Notes: generated by a model from the letters alone, not told the origin. Positions 8,998-18,217 are shown, numbered from the stretch's first letter. The stretch is 64,000 nucleotides of DNA from Mycobacterium interjectum (GCA_002102225.1 LQPB01000037.1:1-64000), one strand, 5' to 3'. A program made the numbers and translations.

Positions 8998-9384
8998 GTG
9001 CCTGATCGCAATGTGCTCGGCGGTCCGCTGGAACCGTGCGGCACGGAACCACTTACCGGTTACTACCGCGACGGCTGTTGCTCGACCGGTTCGGAGGACC
9101 TCGGCCGGCACACGATCTGCGCGGTGATGACCGCCGAATTCCTGGAACACCAGCGTTCCATCGGTAACGACCTGCTGACGCCCGTTCCCGAGCTTCGGTT
9201 CCCAGGGCTGCTCCCCGGCGACCGGTGGTGCGTCACCGCGCTGAACTGGCTCCGGGCCCATCACGACGGGTGCGCCGCGCCCGTGGTGCTGGCGTCGACC
9301 CACGAGCGCACGCTCGAGGTGGTCCCGTTGGAGGCGCTGCAGGAACACAAGGTCGACGTTCCCGACGACCTGGCTAACCTGTAG
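8998..9384 (+). CDS. DUF2237 family protein
   Basis: A 128-aa conserved protein. It has the family signature near the N-terminus (LGGPLEPCGTEPLTGYYRDG and the following CCSTG), then AVMTAEFLE and the FPGLxPGDRWC block. The several conserved Cys suggest a metal or redox site, but the function is unknown. The start is the GTG at 8998; the longer upstream frame is antisense to the neighbouring gene and non-coding. Confidence 0.82.
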   Translation: MPDRNVLGGPLEPCGTEPLTGYYRDGCCSTGSEDLGRHTICAVMTAEFLEHQRSIGNDLLTPVPELRFPGLLPGDRWCVTALNWLRAHHDGCAAPVVLASTHERTLEVVPLEALQEHKVDVPDDLANL

Positions 9385-9439
9385 GACTCCCGGCTCGCTG
9401 CGGTAACTTCGACGCAGTCGAAGTCGAGGAGGCGGGCGC

Positions 9440-10708
9440 GTGGGTCGTGCGGTCGGCGACGTGGATGACATCGACTTCGACGATCTGAGGTCGCCCCGGC
9501 TGACCGATGTGCAACGTCAGATTCTGGAATTCACCGAAGCCAGGCGCGTCGAGTTCGACATCGACCTCATGCTGGCCGAAGCGGTCGAGCAGGCCGGCGC
9601 CGACGACCTGGACGACGGCGACGGGTTCGGCGAGCGGCTGGCCGCGCACGTGGCGGCGATCGAGGCGGACGAAGGCCTGACCCAGCTCACCCGCACGACG
9701 CTGCGGCAGCGCGTGGTTCGCCTGCTGCGCAACCGGCTGTCGCTGGTCGAGCTCATCAAGCGCTACCCCGAAATCGAGTCGATCGCGATCGAGCAGCCCT
9801 TCATCGTGGTCGGGATGCCGCGATCCGGTACCACGCACCTGGTGAATCTCATCGCCGCCGACCCGCGCCGGCGTGCGCTGCCCTACTGGGAGAGCCAGGA
9901 ACCGATTCCCGCGCGCGGACAGGGCCCCGACATCTTCGGGGTCGACCCCCGCTACGCGCGGGCGAAGTCCGAGCATGACGCGCTCATGGCCAGCGCGCCG
10001 GTGGTGGCCGCCATGCACGACCGGTTTCCCGAGGCGATCGAGGAGGAGGTCGAACTGCTCGACCTCGACCTGGCCGCCTACGTCCTGGAATGGCATGCGC
10101 GCGTACCCGATTGGCGCGACTTCTACCTGGCGCTCGACCAGAACCGCCACTACGCGTACCTGAAGAAAGTCCTGCAGGCGCTGACCTTCCTGCGCGGCCC
10201 GCGCACCTGGGTCCTGAAGAGCCCGCAGCACTGCGAGCAGCTCGGTCCGCTGATGGCGACCTTCCCGGACGCGACGGTGGCCTTCACCCACCGCGACCCC
10301 GTCGCGGTGGTGCAGTCGGCGATCACGATGATGGCCTATTCCGATCGGCTGCGCCGCACCAGCATCGACCCCGGCTGGCTGCTGGACTACTGGAGCGACC
10401 GGGTGCACCGATTGCTCGGCGCGTGCGTGCGCGACCGCGACCTCGTTCCCCCCGAACGCAGCATCGACATCGCCTTCCACCACCTGGGCGGCAACGAGAT
10501 GCCGCTGGTGGAGCAGCTGTACCAGCGCGGCGGCGTCGAGCTGACACCGAAGGTGCGGGGACGCCTGCGCCAGTACCTGGAGGGCAACCCGCGGGGCAAA
10601 CACGGCCGCATCCGCTACGACCTGCAGCGGCACTTCGGCATCTCGCCCGACGAACTGCGCGGCCGCTTCGGCTTCTACTTCGACAGGTTCGACGTCCGCC
10701 CCGAATGA
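9440..10708 (+). CDS. Sulfotransferase family protein
   Basis: A 422-aa PAPS-dependent sulfotransferase-like protein. The 5'-phosphosulfate loop VGMPRSGTTHL lies near residue 123, and a second conserved block around VLKSPQHCEQL corresponds to the 3'-phosphate region. Mycobacterial members are often long, and the substrate cannot be predicted. The GTG start at 9440 is preceded by an AGGAGG site. It leads a five-gene same-strand run; its stop is followed within 15 bases by the next start, so the product likely acts in one pathway with the metallo-hydrolase. Confidence 0.83.
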   Translation: MGRAVGDVDDIDFDDLRSPRLTDVQRQILEFTEARRVEFDIDLMLAEAVEQAGADDLDDGDGFGERLAAHVAAIEADEGLTQLTRTTLRQRVVRLLRNRLSLVELIKRYPEIESIAIEQPFIVVGMPRSGTTHLVNLIAADPRRRALPYWESQEPIPARGQGPDIFGVDPRYARAKSEHDALMASAPVVAAMHDRFPEAIEEEVELLDLDLAAYVLEWHARVPDWRDFYLALDQNRHYAYLKKVLQALTFLRGPRTWVLKSPQHCEQLGPLMATFPDATVAFTHRDPVAVVQSAITMMAYSDRLRRTSIDPGWLLDYWSDRVHRLLGACVRDRDLVPPERSIDIAFHHLGGNEMPLVEQLYQRGGVELTPKVRGRLRQYLEGNPRGKHGRIRYDLQRHFGISPDELRGRFGFYFDRFDVRPE

Positions 10709-10722
10709 AGGAGACCTCAGCG

Positions 10723-11958
10723 ATGGAACCGCTCTATCGCAGCAGACCCGGCGCCGACGCCATGCGCCCGGCGGCGGCCGAGAAGGCCGAGCAGATAGCG
10801 CCGGGGCTGTGGTGCTCGCCGGGCCTGTCCAACGCCTACCTGCTGACCACCGGCGACGGCCGCGTCGTCGTCAACACCGGGATGGGCTTCGAGGGGCCGG
10901 TGCATCGCGCCAACTTCGACGCCGTCGACCCCTCCCCGGTGCGCTACATCGTCTTCACGCAGGGCCACGTCGACCACGTCGGCGGCCTGGACAGCGTGCG
11001 CGACCCCGATACGACGGTTGTCGCGCAGGCGAACTGGACCGCGTGGCGCGACGACAACGAACGGCTGATCCCCTACCGCGCCGCCCGCAGCGCGTTCGCC
11101 TTCAAGGACAAGCTGGCGACCGGCATCCAAGCCATTCAGCGCCGTCTCGGAACGACGCGGCTGGCCAGCCAGAGCGTCCCCGTCGTCGACCTCGAATTCG
11201 AGGACACGCTCACCCTGGAGGTCGGTGGCCGGCGGATGGAGCTGATCTCGGTGCCCGGGGGCGAGACCACCGACTCGCTGGTGGTGTGGCTTCCCGACGA
11301 ACGGATATGCCTGTGCGGAAACACCTTTGGCCCGGTGTTCGGGCACATCCCCAACCTCGTGACGATGCGCGGTGACCGGTACCGGGACGCCCTGACCGCG
11401 ATCGCATCGGTCGAGCGGGTGCGCGAGCTGGCACCGGAACTGCTGGTGACCGGCCACTTCGACCCGATCGCCGGCAAGGAGCGCATCAACGCCGAACTGA
11501 CCCGCCTGCGGGACGCGATCCAATACATCCACGACCAGACCGTCGCCGGGATGAACGCGGGCAAGGACGTTCGGACCCTGATGCGCGAGATCACCTTGCC
11601 CCCGCAATACGAAGTGGGCCAGGGCTACGGCAAGGTCGCATGGGACGTGCGCGCCGTCTGGGAGAACTACTCGGGCTGGTTTCATCACCGGTCGACCACG
11701 GAGCTGTACCCCGTGGGCTTCGACGCCGTCGCCGCCGACGTGGTGGAGCTGGCCGGCGCCGACGCGTTGGTGGACAGGGCGCGCGCGCACCTCGACGCGG
11801 GCCGGGCGCTGCACGCCATCCACCTCGCCGAACTCGTGCCCGCCGAGCACGCGGGCGCGCGCGACGTGCTGAACAGGGCGCACGAAACGCTGCTGGCCGA
11901 CAGCACTAACTTCTGGGAAAGTGCTTGGCTCACAAACCAATTAGCGAGGAAATCATGA
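10723..11958 (+). CDS. Metallo-beta-lactamase fold, alkylsulfatase-like protein
   Basis: A 411-aa protein with an N-terminal MBL fold, then the alkylsulfatase dimerisation-like region (YGKVAWDVRAVWENYSGWFH). It resembles SdsA1-type enzymes that release alcohols from sulfate esters. The canonical HxHxDH zinc motif reads QGHVDH here (Gln80 replaces the first His), while the later TGHFDP His is kept. ATG 10723 is chosen because AAGGAG sits 9 bases upstream; ATG 10705 is in frame but overlaps the previous stop. It overlaps the next gene by ATGA. Confidence 0.8.
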   Translation: MEPLYRSRPGADAMRPAAAEKAEQIAPGLWCSPGLSNAYLLTTGDGRVVVNTGMGFEGPVHRANFDAVDPSPVRYIVFTQGHVDHVGGLDSVRDPDTTVVAQANWTAWRDDNERLIPYRAARSAFAFKDKLATGIQAIQRRLGTTRLASQSVPVVDLEFEDTLTLEVGGRRMELISVPGGETTDSLVVWLPDERICLCGNTFGPVFGHIPNLVTMRGDRYRDALTAIASVERVRELAPELLVTGHFDPIAGKERINAELTRLRDAIQYIHDQTVAGMNAGKDVRTLMREITLPPQYEVGQGYGKVAWDVRAVWENYSGWFHHRSTTELYPVGFDAVAADVVELAGADALVDRARAHLDAGRALHAIHLAELVPAEHAGARDVLNRAHETLLADSTNFWESAWLTNQLARKS

Positions 11959-12704
11959 CGGCGCGCGTCAGCTTCGACTTCACCGGGACGGCGGTGCTGA
12001 TCACCGGCGGCACCAGCGGTATCGGGCACGCCACCGCGACGCTGTTCCGCGATGCCGGCGCCTCGGTCGCCATCACCGGAACCAAAGCCACCACCGCGGA
12101 CTACCAGGCCGACCTGTCCGGCATGGCCTATCACCAGTTGCAGATCACCGACGAGAAGTCGATAGACGCGCTCGCGCAGAAGTTCACCCGCCTCGACGTG
12201 CTCGTCAACAACGCCGGCGCGAATTTCCCCGGCGGCCTTGACGAGTCGAAGCCCGACGGGTTCGATGCGTCGGTCGCGCTCAACCTGACCGGTCCGTACC
12301 GGCTCACGGTCGCCCTGTACGGGGCGTTGAAGTCGTCGACTGCGCCCGGGGGTGCCAGCGTGGTCAACCTGGCCTCGATGTCCGCGTTGCGGGCGGTGCC
12401 GCTGGTTCCCGGCTACGGCGCCGCGAAGGCCGGGATCGTCTGCATCACCCGGAATCTCGCGGTCAAGTGGGCGCGCAAGGGTATCCGCGTGAACGCGGTG
12501 GCGCCGGGCACGATCGACACCCCGATGACCGCTCCCATGCACGGGGCGAGCGAATTGGTGGAATCCGAATTGGCGCACATTCCGCTGCGCCGCTTCGGCT
12601 CCGTCGGGGAGATCGCGCCCACGATCGCGTTCCTGTGCACCGAGCAGAGCAGCTACACCAGCGGCGCGCTCTTCGTCGTCGACGGCGCGTCCGACTGCGT
12701 CTGA
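11955..12704 (+). CDS. SDR family oxidoreductase
   Basis: Classical short-chain dehydrogenase, 249 aa. The cofactor loop is TGGTSGIGHA, followed by NNAG; the catalytic Ser lies in NLASMS and the YxxxK is YGAAK. A C-terminal FVVDGA ends it normally. Start ATG 11955 overlaps the previous TGA. It probably oxidises or reduces a hydroxyl/keto intermediate produced by its operon partners; the substrate is unknown. Confidence 0.87.
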   Translation: MTARVSFDFTGTAVLITGGTSGIGHATATLFRDAGASVAITGTKATTADYQADLSGMAYHQLQITDEKSIDALAQKFTRLDVLVNNAGANFPGGLDESKPDGFDASVALNLTGPYRLTVALYGALKSSTAPGGASVVNLASMSALRAVPLVPGYGAAKAGIVCITRNLAVKWARKGIRVNAVAPGTIDTPMTAPMHGASELVESELAHIPLRRFGSVGEIAPTIAFLCTEQSSYTSGALFVVDGASDCV

Positions 12705-12720
12705 AAGCAAAGGACTCACA

Positions 12721-13200
12721 ATGACATTCGCTCTACGGCCGGAGGATTTCTACCACACCGGCATCGTCGTGCCCGACCTCGACGCGGCGATGGCCAGGCT
12801 GAGCGCGCTGGCCGGCTACCGGTGGATCAATCCGATGAGCTACACGCTGCCCTTTCGCACCGCGGCCGGCGTGCGCGAACTGACCTCGACCGTCGTCTAC
12901 TCCTTGCAAAGCCCTCACGTCGAACTCGTGCAAGAGGTGCCCGGCAGTCCGTGGACGGCCGCGCCGGGCAACGCCGTCCATCACCTCGGCTACTTCAGCG
13001 ACAACCTCGCCGAGAGCGCCGCGGCGCTGGAGGCCAACGGCTTCACCTTGGAGATGACCGCCGATACGCCCGGCTCCGAGCTCGCGCTGTTCGCCTACTA
13101 CACCGACGCCAACGGCACCCGCATCGAGATCGTCGACCGCGCGCTCTTCCCCGACTTCCCGGCATTCCTGCAGTCGATGGCCGGCGAATCGGAGGTGTGA
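12721..13200 (+). CDS. VOC (glyoxalase/dioxygenase) superfamily protein
   Basis: A 159-aa vicinal-oxygen-chelate fold protein. Paired beta-alpha-beta-beta-beta modules are suggested by YHTGIVVPDLDAAM at the N-terminus and HHLGYFSDNLAES midway, with a terminal Glu in GTRIEIVD. These His and Glu residues are typical VOC metal ligands. It could be an isomerase, a dioxygenase or a non-catalytic binding protein. It sits 16 bases after the SDR and one base before the LLM gene. Confidence 0.78.
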   Translation: MTFALRPEDFYHTGIVVPDLDAAMARLSALAGYRWINPMSYTLPFRTAAGVRELTSTVVYSLQSPHVELVQEVPGSPWTAAPGNAVHHLGYFSDNLAESAAALEANGFTLEMTADTPGSELALFAYYTDANGTRIEIVDRALFPDFPAFLQSMAGESEV

Positions 13201-13201
13201 C

Positions 13202-14173
13202 GTGCTATTGACCGTGCTGCGCTTCAATTTCGCATCGCCGCAAGGCGATCCGCGCGTGCAGAGCGAATTGCTCTCGGCCGCACTGGAGCTGGCACAGTGG
13301 GGTGAAGCCCACGGGATCACCTCGATCAGCGTCGACGAGCATCACGCGACCGGGCACGGGTGGAGCTGCAACCCGATCATGGCGGCGTCGATGTTCCTGG
13401 CGCGCACCACGACGCTGATCGCCAGCGTGGACTGCGCGCTGGGCCCGCTGTGGAATCCCGTCCGGCTGGCCGAGGACATCGCGCTCGTCGACAACATGAG
13501 CCGCGGCCGGCTGCACACCACCGTGGGCCTGGGCTACCGCACGGTCGAATATGACTCGCTCGGCGTCGATTTCGGCCGGCGCGGCGCACTGATGGACGCC
13601 CTCGTCGAGCGGATGTTGTCCGTCTGGTCCGGTGCCGACGCCGACGCCGGAGTGTGCACCGGCACCTGGACGCGGCCGCATCCGCCGCTGTACGTCGGCG
13701 GCGGTTCGCGCGCCACCGCGCGCCGCGCGGCGCGCTTCCGGCTGCCGCTCAGCCTGGCCGACCACCTGCCCGAGATCGCCGCCTACTATCGCGAGTTGTG
13801 TTCCGAGGCCGGCCTCAAACCCCTCATCCTCATGCCCGGCCCGGTCAATCGCGGGATGATCTACCTGCACGAGGATCCGGACCGGGCCTGGGCGGAACTC
13901 GGTGACCACATCCTCTGGGAAGCAGTCACTTACGGCGGATGGTCGGCCGAGGAGCGTTCGCTCATGCACCTGCCGGGGGTGCAGACCCTGGACGAGGTCA
14001 AGGCCTCCGGGCGGTACCGGTTCCTGACCCCCGACCAGCTCATCGCCGAAGTGCGCGGGTCCCAGCAGTACGGGCCGCTCGTCCTGCATCCGCTGGTCGG
14101 CGGGATGCCGGTCGACGAGGCGTGGAAGTCGGTTCAGCTGCTCACCGACAAGGTCCTGCCCGCGCTCGGCTGA
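13202..14173 (+). CDS. LLM class flavin-dependent oxidoreductase
   Basis: Luciferase-like TIM-barrel flavoprotein, 323 aa. Visible family features are the N-terminal HHATGHGWSCNP segment, LGPLWNPVRLAEDIALVDNMS and RLHTTVGLGYR. It could bind FMN or F420; motif reading cannot decide. The GTG start at 13202 is one base past the VOC stop, so it is last in the cassette. A monooxygenase or desulfonating step on an alkyl substrate would fit the sulfo-ester context (inference). Confidence 0.84.
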   Translation: MLLTVLRFNFASPQGDPRVQSELLSAALELAQWGEAHGITSISVDEHHATGHGWSCNPIMAASMFLARTTTLIASVDCALGPLWNPVRLAEDIALVDNMSRGRLHTTVGLGYRTVEYDSLGVDFGRRGALMDALVERMLSVWSGADADAGVCTGTWTRPHPPLYVGGGSRATARRAARFRLPLSLADHLPEIAAYYRELCSEAGLKPLILMPGPVNRGMIYLHEDPDRAWAELGDHILWEAVTYGGWSAEERSLMHLPGVQTLDEVKASGRYRFLTPDQLIAEVRGSQQYGPLVLHPLVGGMPVDEAWKSVQLLTDKVLPALG

Positions 14174-14260
14174 GCGCACCCGCGGATGGCCGACGCGGCG
14201 AGGCGTCGCCGTGTGGTTCGATCAGCACGAGCGACGGCCCACAACGAAGGCAGGACAAAC

Positions 14261-15730
14261 GTGACACGACGATTCGGCGGGGTCTTCGCGGTCCCGTTCC
14301 TCGCGGCGCTGGCGATGCTGCTCGCGCCGCCTGCCTGGGCCGACACCTATACCGACCAGGTGGTGGACCGGTTCGGCGCGCAGACCCACGTGGTGGCCGA
14401 CGCCGCGGGCCGGCCCCCGCTGGAAAACGCCGACAAGCTGAACCAGCAGATCCTCACCAGCCGGTGGGCGTGGAGCCCCGCCCCGCCGGTCTGGGTCGCC
14501 GCGGTGGCGCCGGACCAGACCGGTGTGACAACGCCGGACGCCATCCACAACGTCATCGTGGGTCGCGATCCGGGGTTCAGCGGCGTCATCCTGGTCATCG
14601 ACGCCAAGGGCTATCACGTGCGCGCCTACAACGTGCCGAGGGGGATCGCCGACGACGTGGACCCGTTCCTGGGACAGTCGGCCAAGGAACATCGCAACGA
14701 CCCCTACGGCGCCACCAGTAACTTTGTCAGCAAGCTGTCCGGTGTCACCGCCGCGTCCGGCGGCACGGTGACGACCTCGCCGGTCGGCAGCGCCAGGCAC
14801 AGCGGCCTGGCCCCACTGTGGACCGCGCTGATCATCATCGGCGTCGCCCTGGCGGTGGTCGGCCTGATCTGGCTCGCCGTGAGCCGAAGCCGCAAGCGCC
14901 GCAAGGACAACGAGGCGCGCGAGTGGATCAAGGGGCAGTTGATCGCCGCCGAATCCGAGGTCGCCGACCTCGACAACGCGGTGATCGCCAACGCCGACGT
15001 CGACGTCAGCGCGGAGTCGCTGAAGGCGAACGCGGGTCTGGGCGACGCCCGAAAGGCCTACCAGGCGGGCGATTACACCGCGGCGCGGGCGCACCTGCGG
15101 GCCGTGCAGGCCACCGTGAACAAGGCGAACCGCAGGCTGAACCCGGGGCCCAACGTTTCCGCCGTGACGTCGGTGCCGGAGCAGGACCGCAAGCAGGCCA
15201 CGGTGCGGGCGAAGAACCCGGACACCGGGGAGTACGTGACGATCAACAACAACAACTACAGCACCACCCCGCAGCCCGGCTATGCGAACTACTACCCCGG
15301 TGGCATGTACAACGGGATGTTTTTCTACCCGGGCTACTACCCGTACGCGTTCTGGGGGCCCGGCTGGGGTTGGGGCCTCGCCGATGTCCTGTTGATCGAC
15401 GCCATGCTCGACGACCACTGGGGCGGCAGCTACGACCGCGGCTTCGACGCGGGATGGGATTCGGCAACGGCGAATCAGAGCTTTGACTACGCCCCGAGCG
15501 GCGGCTACGACAGCCAGCAGGGCGATGTCGGCTTCGACGGGGGCTACCAGTCTTCAGGCGGCGGCGACACCGGTTTCGGCGGCAACGACTCGGGCTATGA
15601 CTCCGGCGGTGGGTTCGACTTCGGCGGCTCGGACTTTGGCGGTGGGTTCGACTCCGGCGGGTCGGACTTCGGCGGCGGGTTCGACTCTGGCGGCGGGTTC
15701 GACTCCGGCGGGGGAAGCGACGGCTTCTGA
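14261..15730 (+). CDS. Membrane-anchored surface protein with repetitive Gly/Phe/Asp tail
   Basis: A 489-aa protein of unknown function. The order is: signal peptide (LAALAMLLAPPAWA), extracytoplasmic domain of ~170 residues, one strong transmembrane helix (about 187-206), a basic stop-transfer (SRSRKRRKDN) and a helical segment. Then comes a Tyr/Pro/Gly-rich stretch and a C-terminal low-complexity repeat of GGFDSGG type. The extracellular part resembles TPM/DUF proteins of mycobacteria. GTG 14261 is chosen because GAAGGCAGGA precedes it and it begins a clean signal sequence; the frame upstream is non-coding. Confidence 0.72.
   Translation: MTRRFGGVFAVPFLAALAMLLAPPAWADTYTDQVVDRFGAQTHVVADAAGRPPLENADKLNQQILTSRWAWSPAPPVWVAAVAPDQTGVTTPDAIHNVIVGRDPGFSGVILVIDAKGYHVRAYNVPRGIADDVDPFLGQSAKEHRNDPYGATSNFVSKLSGVTAASGGTVTTSPVGSARHSGLAPLWTALIIIGVALAVVGLIWLAVSRSRKRRKDNEAREWIKGQLIAAESEVADLDNAVIANADVDVSAESLKANAGLGDARKAYQAGDYTAARAHLRAVQATVNKANRRLNPGPNVSAVTSVPEQDRKQATVRAKNPDTGEYVTINNNNYSTTPQPGYANYYPGGMYNGMFFYPGYYPYAFWGPGWGWGLADVLLIDAMLDDHWGGSYDRGFDAGWDSATANQSFDYAPSGGYDSQQGDVGFDGGYQSSGGGDTGFGGNDSGYDSGGGFDFGGSDFGGGFDSGGSDFGGGFDSGGGFDSGGGSDGF
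15580..15725 (+). repeat. Tandem GGFDSGG/SDFGGGF-coding repeat
   Basis: The 3' end of the preceding gene is made of near-identical units of the form GGCGGGTTCGACTCC (Gly-Gly-Phe-Asp-Ser) alternating with TCGGACTTTGGCGG. The encoded tail is rich in Gly, Phe and Asp, with Phe spaced every 4-7 residues. Such units are prone to slippage and copy-number change. Confidence 0.75.
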
Positions 15731-15735
15731 GGCGT

Positions 15736-16845
15736 TCAGAAGGCCGAGATCCCATCACGGTGCGGGTGCAGCGCTCCCACCGGTGAGGTCAGCGGGAGAT
15801 GCAGTGCGTCAACGATTCCCGGCTCGGCCTCGCAGACCCTGGGGATGGCGTTGACGGCGCGCATGCCGGTTGCCAGCAGGCCGTGATCGTTGTGGCTGTC
15901 GCCGGGCCGATGCCCGACCTCGAATTCGGCGTCGAAGCTCGGCTCACCGTCGATGACGACGCGCCAGATGCCATCGGTTCCGCCGGTTCGGCCCTTGGGC
16001 CAGTCGGGGGCGAGGTCGTCGGCGATGCGGTCGACGTGCTCGATGGTGATGACGTCGACGCCGTCGACGACCCCGATGCAGCGCGCCCGGGTGGCGCCGA
16101 CGGTCCCCGCTTCGACGAGGCCGAACGCGGTGGGAATGTCACGCGGCGTGGCCTGAAACTCGCACGTCTCGCGAATGTCGTCGAGTCGCGCCCCGAGCGC
16201 GTCGGCCACCATCGTGACCGCGGCGCCCCAGCCCCAGCGGAGGACGCCGGGCCTCATCAGGCCGCCTTGGTAGTCCAGCGGCTGGCCGAATCCGAACAGC
16301 TCGCGCATGTCGTATTCGGCCGGATATTCGGAGTAGTTCGTGATTTCGATGCCCCGCACCGAATACACCTTGTGCGACATCGACATCAGCGCGATCGGGA
16401 ACAGGTCGGCGCCGAACCCGGGCTCGATGCCGCTGGAGAACAGCGAGCTACCGCCGGCGTCGGCCGCAGAGCTGATCGCGTCGATCACCCTGTCGGGCAG
16501 CGATCCGCGCGGGTACACCAGTCCCGGTATCGCGGTCGTCACTACGTTCTTGCCGGCGGCCAGGATCCGGCACAGGTCGCCGATCGCTTCCTTCATCCGC
16601 GGTGGCGCCGGAGCCGCGTAGACGACGCAGTCCGCGTCGCCGCCGAGGATCGTCGACTCATCGCGGGTGGCGAGAACGCCGACCGGGGCTATGCCGGCGA
16701 GCTCGCCGGCGTCCTTGCCGTTCTTACCGTCCGAGTGCACCCACACCCCGACGAGATCGAGGTTGGGACGGTCGGTGACGGTTCGGATCGCGTACTTGCC
16801 GACGCCGCCGGTGGCCCATACCGCTACCTTGTACCTGTCCTTCAC
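15736..16845 (-). CDS. DapB-like NAD(P)-dependent oxidoreductase
   Basis: A 369-aa member of the mycobacterial family related to dihydrodipicolinate reductase/2,4-diaminopentanoate dehydrogenase. The N-terminal Rossmann motif is VWATGGVGKYAIR, followed by DLVGVWVHS and CVVYAAPAP. The GTG start at 16845 has AAGGAA 9 bases upstream and overlaps the TetR stop. It is the last gene of a five-gene operon and one of three paralogues in this window (also 18708 and 56242). The substrate is unknown. Confidence 0.8.
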   Translation of the reverse strand: MKDRYKVAVWATGGVGKYAIRTVTDRPNLDLVGVWVHSDGKNGKDAGELAGIAPVGVLATRDESTILGGDADCVVYAAPAPPRMKEAIGDLCRILAAGKNVVTTAIPGLVYPRGSLPDRVIDAISSAADAGGSSLFSSGIEPGFGADLFPIALMSMSHKVYSVRGIEITNYSEYPAEYDMRELFGFGQPLDYQGGLMRPGVLRWGWGAAVTMVADALGARLDDIRETCEFQATPRDIPTAFGLVEAGTVGATRARCIGVVDGVDVITIEHVDRIADDLAPDWPKGRTGGTDGIWRVVIDGEPSFDAEFEVGHRPGDSHNDHGLLATGMRAVNAIPRVCEAEPGIVDALHLPLTSPVGALHPHRDGISAF

Positions 16846-17447
16846 GAGATCGACTTCCTTTTCCAGTGGCTGCCCTTGACCGCTTCGAGGGCCTCGGTGA
16901 CGTAGCGATCCAGCGTTCGCGGGGCACCGGATTGCCGCACCCATTGCTGAAACGCGAAATCGGCTGCTGCGAAGGCAAGTTGGACCAGCAGGCCGGGGCG
17001 GATGTCGTCCCCGGGGTTGGCTGCCATCCGGTCACCCACCAGCTTGGCGGCGCGTTCCTTGTCGGCGGGCGTGTGGATCGTGGCCTTGTCGAGCAGTCCG
17101 GGGGCGACCAGCAGGGCTTCCCGCCACTCCTCGACGTCGGCTTGGTCGAACGAGCGGATCCGCGCGACGATGGCGTTGATCAGCGCGACATCCGGCGACT
17201 CCCGGGGTGGCCGCTGTTCGAGCAGGTTGACGATCGCGGCGCCGCCGTGCCGCACGGGAGCCAGCAGCAAGTCCTCCTTCGTCGGCACGTGGCGGAAAAA
17301 AGTGCGGGGGGAAACGCCTGCGGCCGAGGCGATTTCCTCGGTGGTCACCGCGTCGTAGCCGCGCTCGATGAACAGCCGGAACGCCGCGCGCCGGATCTCG
17401 GCGCGGATCTGAGCGCGCTGTCGATCCCGCAGGGACTCCTCGGTCAT
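16842..17447 (-). CDS. TetR family transcriptional regulator
   Basis: A 201-aa repressor-type protein. The N-terminal helix-turn-helix is clear (AFRLFIERGYDAVTTEEIAS then GVSPRTFFRHVPTKEDLL), with a variable ligand-binding C-terminus. It lies fourth in the operon, with overlapping starts and stops on both sides. The perfect palindrome at 19843-19857 in the divergent promoter is the obvious candidate operator, so autoregulation of the whole operon is likely (inference). Confidence 0.88.
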   Translation of the reverse strand: MTEESLRDRQRAQIRAEIRRAAFRLFIERGYDAVTTEEIASAAGVSPRTFFRHVPTKEDLLLAPVRHGGAAIVNLLEQRPPRESPDVALINAIVARIRSFDQADVEEWREALLVAPGLLDKATIHTPADKERAAKLVGDRMAANPGDDIRPGLLVQLAFAAADFAFQQWVRQSGAPRTLDRYVTEALEAVKGSHWKRKSIS

Positions 17448-18217
17448 CGGAAACAGCCGATGCCACCGTCGACGTGAATGGTCTGTCCCGTGATGAACGT
17501 CGCATCGGTGCCGAGCAGGAATGCCACCAGCGCTCCGACGTCGGTGCGGACGTCCCCGATCCGCTTCATCGGCACGCGTCGCACCGCCTTGGCGTAATCG
17601 TTGGGCGCGAACTGCTTCCACAGCTTGACACCGTCGGACTCGGCGAACGGGCAGATGACGTTGACGCGGATGTTGTCGCGGCCCCACTCCAGCGCGGCGA
17701 CCTTGGACAACCCGCGGATGGCCTCCTTGGCGGCGGCGTAACCGCCCCACCTCGGTTCACCGCCGGTGCCCGTACCCGAGCCGAGGTTGACGATCGACCC
17801 ACCGCCGGCCGCGACCATCACCGGGTGGGCGGCCTGCATGAGCAGGAATGTCGCGCGGGGGCCGACCTCGTAACCGAGTGCCATGTCTTCGGTGGTGACA
17901 TCGACGAACGGCTTGGGCTCGTTGGTGGCGATGGCGTTGTTGACCAGCCCGTGCACGGCGCCGAAGGCGTCGACGGCGGCGGCCACGATCCGCGGGGCGT
18001 TGGCTGGGTCACGCAGGTCGGCGACCAGCTTCTCCACCGGGCCCGCCGATTTCAGTTCGTCGGCGGTGGCGCCCAGGGCGTCGGCCTGAATGTCGACCAG
18101 TAGCACCGACGCGCCGCGCTCGAGCAGTGCCGCCGCGATGCCCTTGCCGACGCCCTGCGCGGCGCCGGTCACGACCGCGACGTGGCCGCGCATCGAGGCC
18201 GGGTGGGTATACGTCAT
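17444..18217 (-). CDS. SDR family oxidoreductase
   Basis: A 257-aa classical SDR. The TGAAQGVGKGIA cofactor loop, NNA, the NLGSG active-site region and YAAAK are present, and the protein ends in a normal IHVDGG segment. Both ends overlap neighbours by four bases (VOC upstream, TetR downstream). It is presumably one redox step of the pathway encoded by this operon. Confidence 0.86.
   Translation of the reverse strand: MTYTHPASMRGHVAVVTGAAQGVGKGIAAALLERGASVLLVDIQADALGATADELKSAGPVEKLVADLRDPANAPRIVAAAVDAFGAVHGLVNNAIATNEPKPFVDVTTEDMALGYEVGPRATFLLMQAAHPVMVAAGGGSIVNLGSGTGTGGEPRWGGYAAAKEAIRGLSKVAALEWGRDNIRVNVICPFAESDGVKLWKQFAPNDYAKAVRRVPMKRIGDVRTDVGALVAFLLGTDATFITGQTIHVDGGIGCFR

Noticed and set aside
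10090..10700. N-terminal extension fusing the metallo-hydrolase to upstream sequence
   Set aside because: The frame is open but out of phase with the sulfotransferase, which fully accounts for this DNA; ATG 10723 has a good ribosome site.
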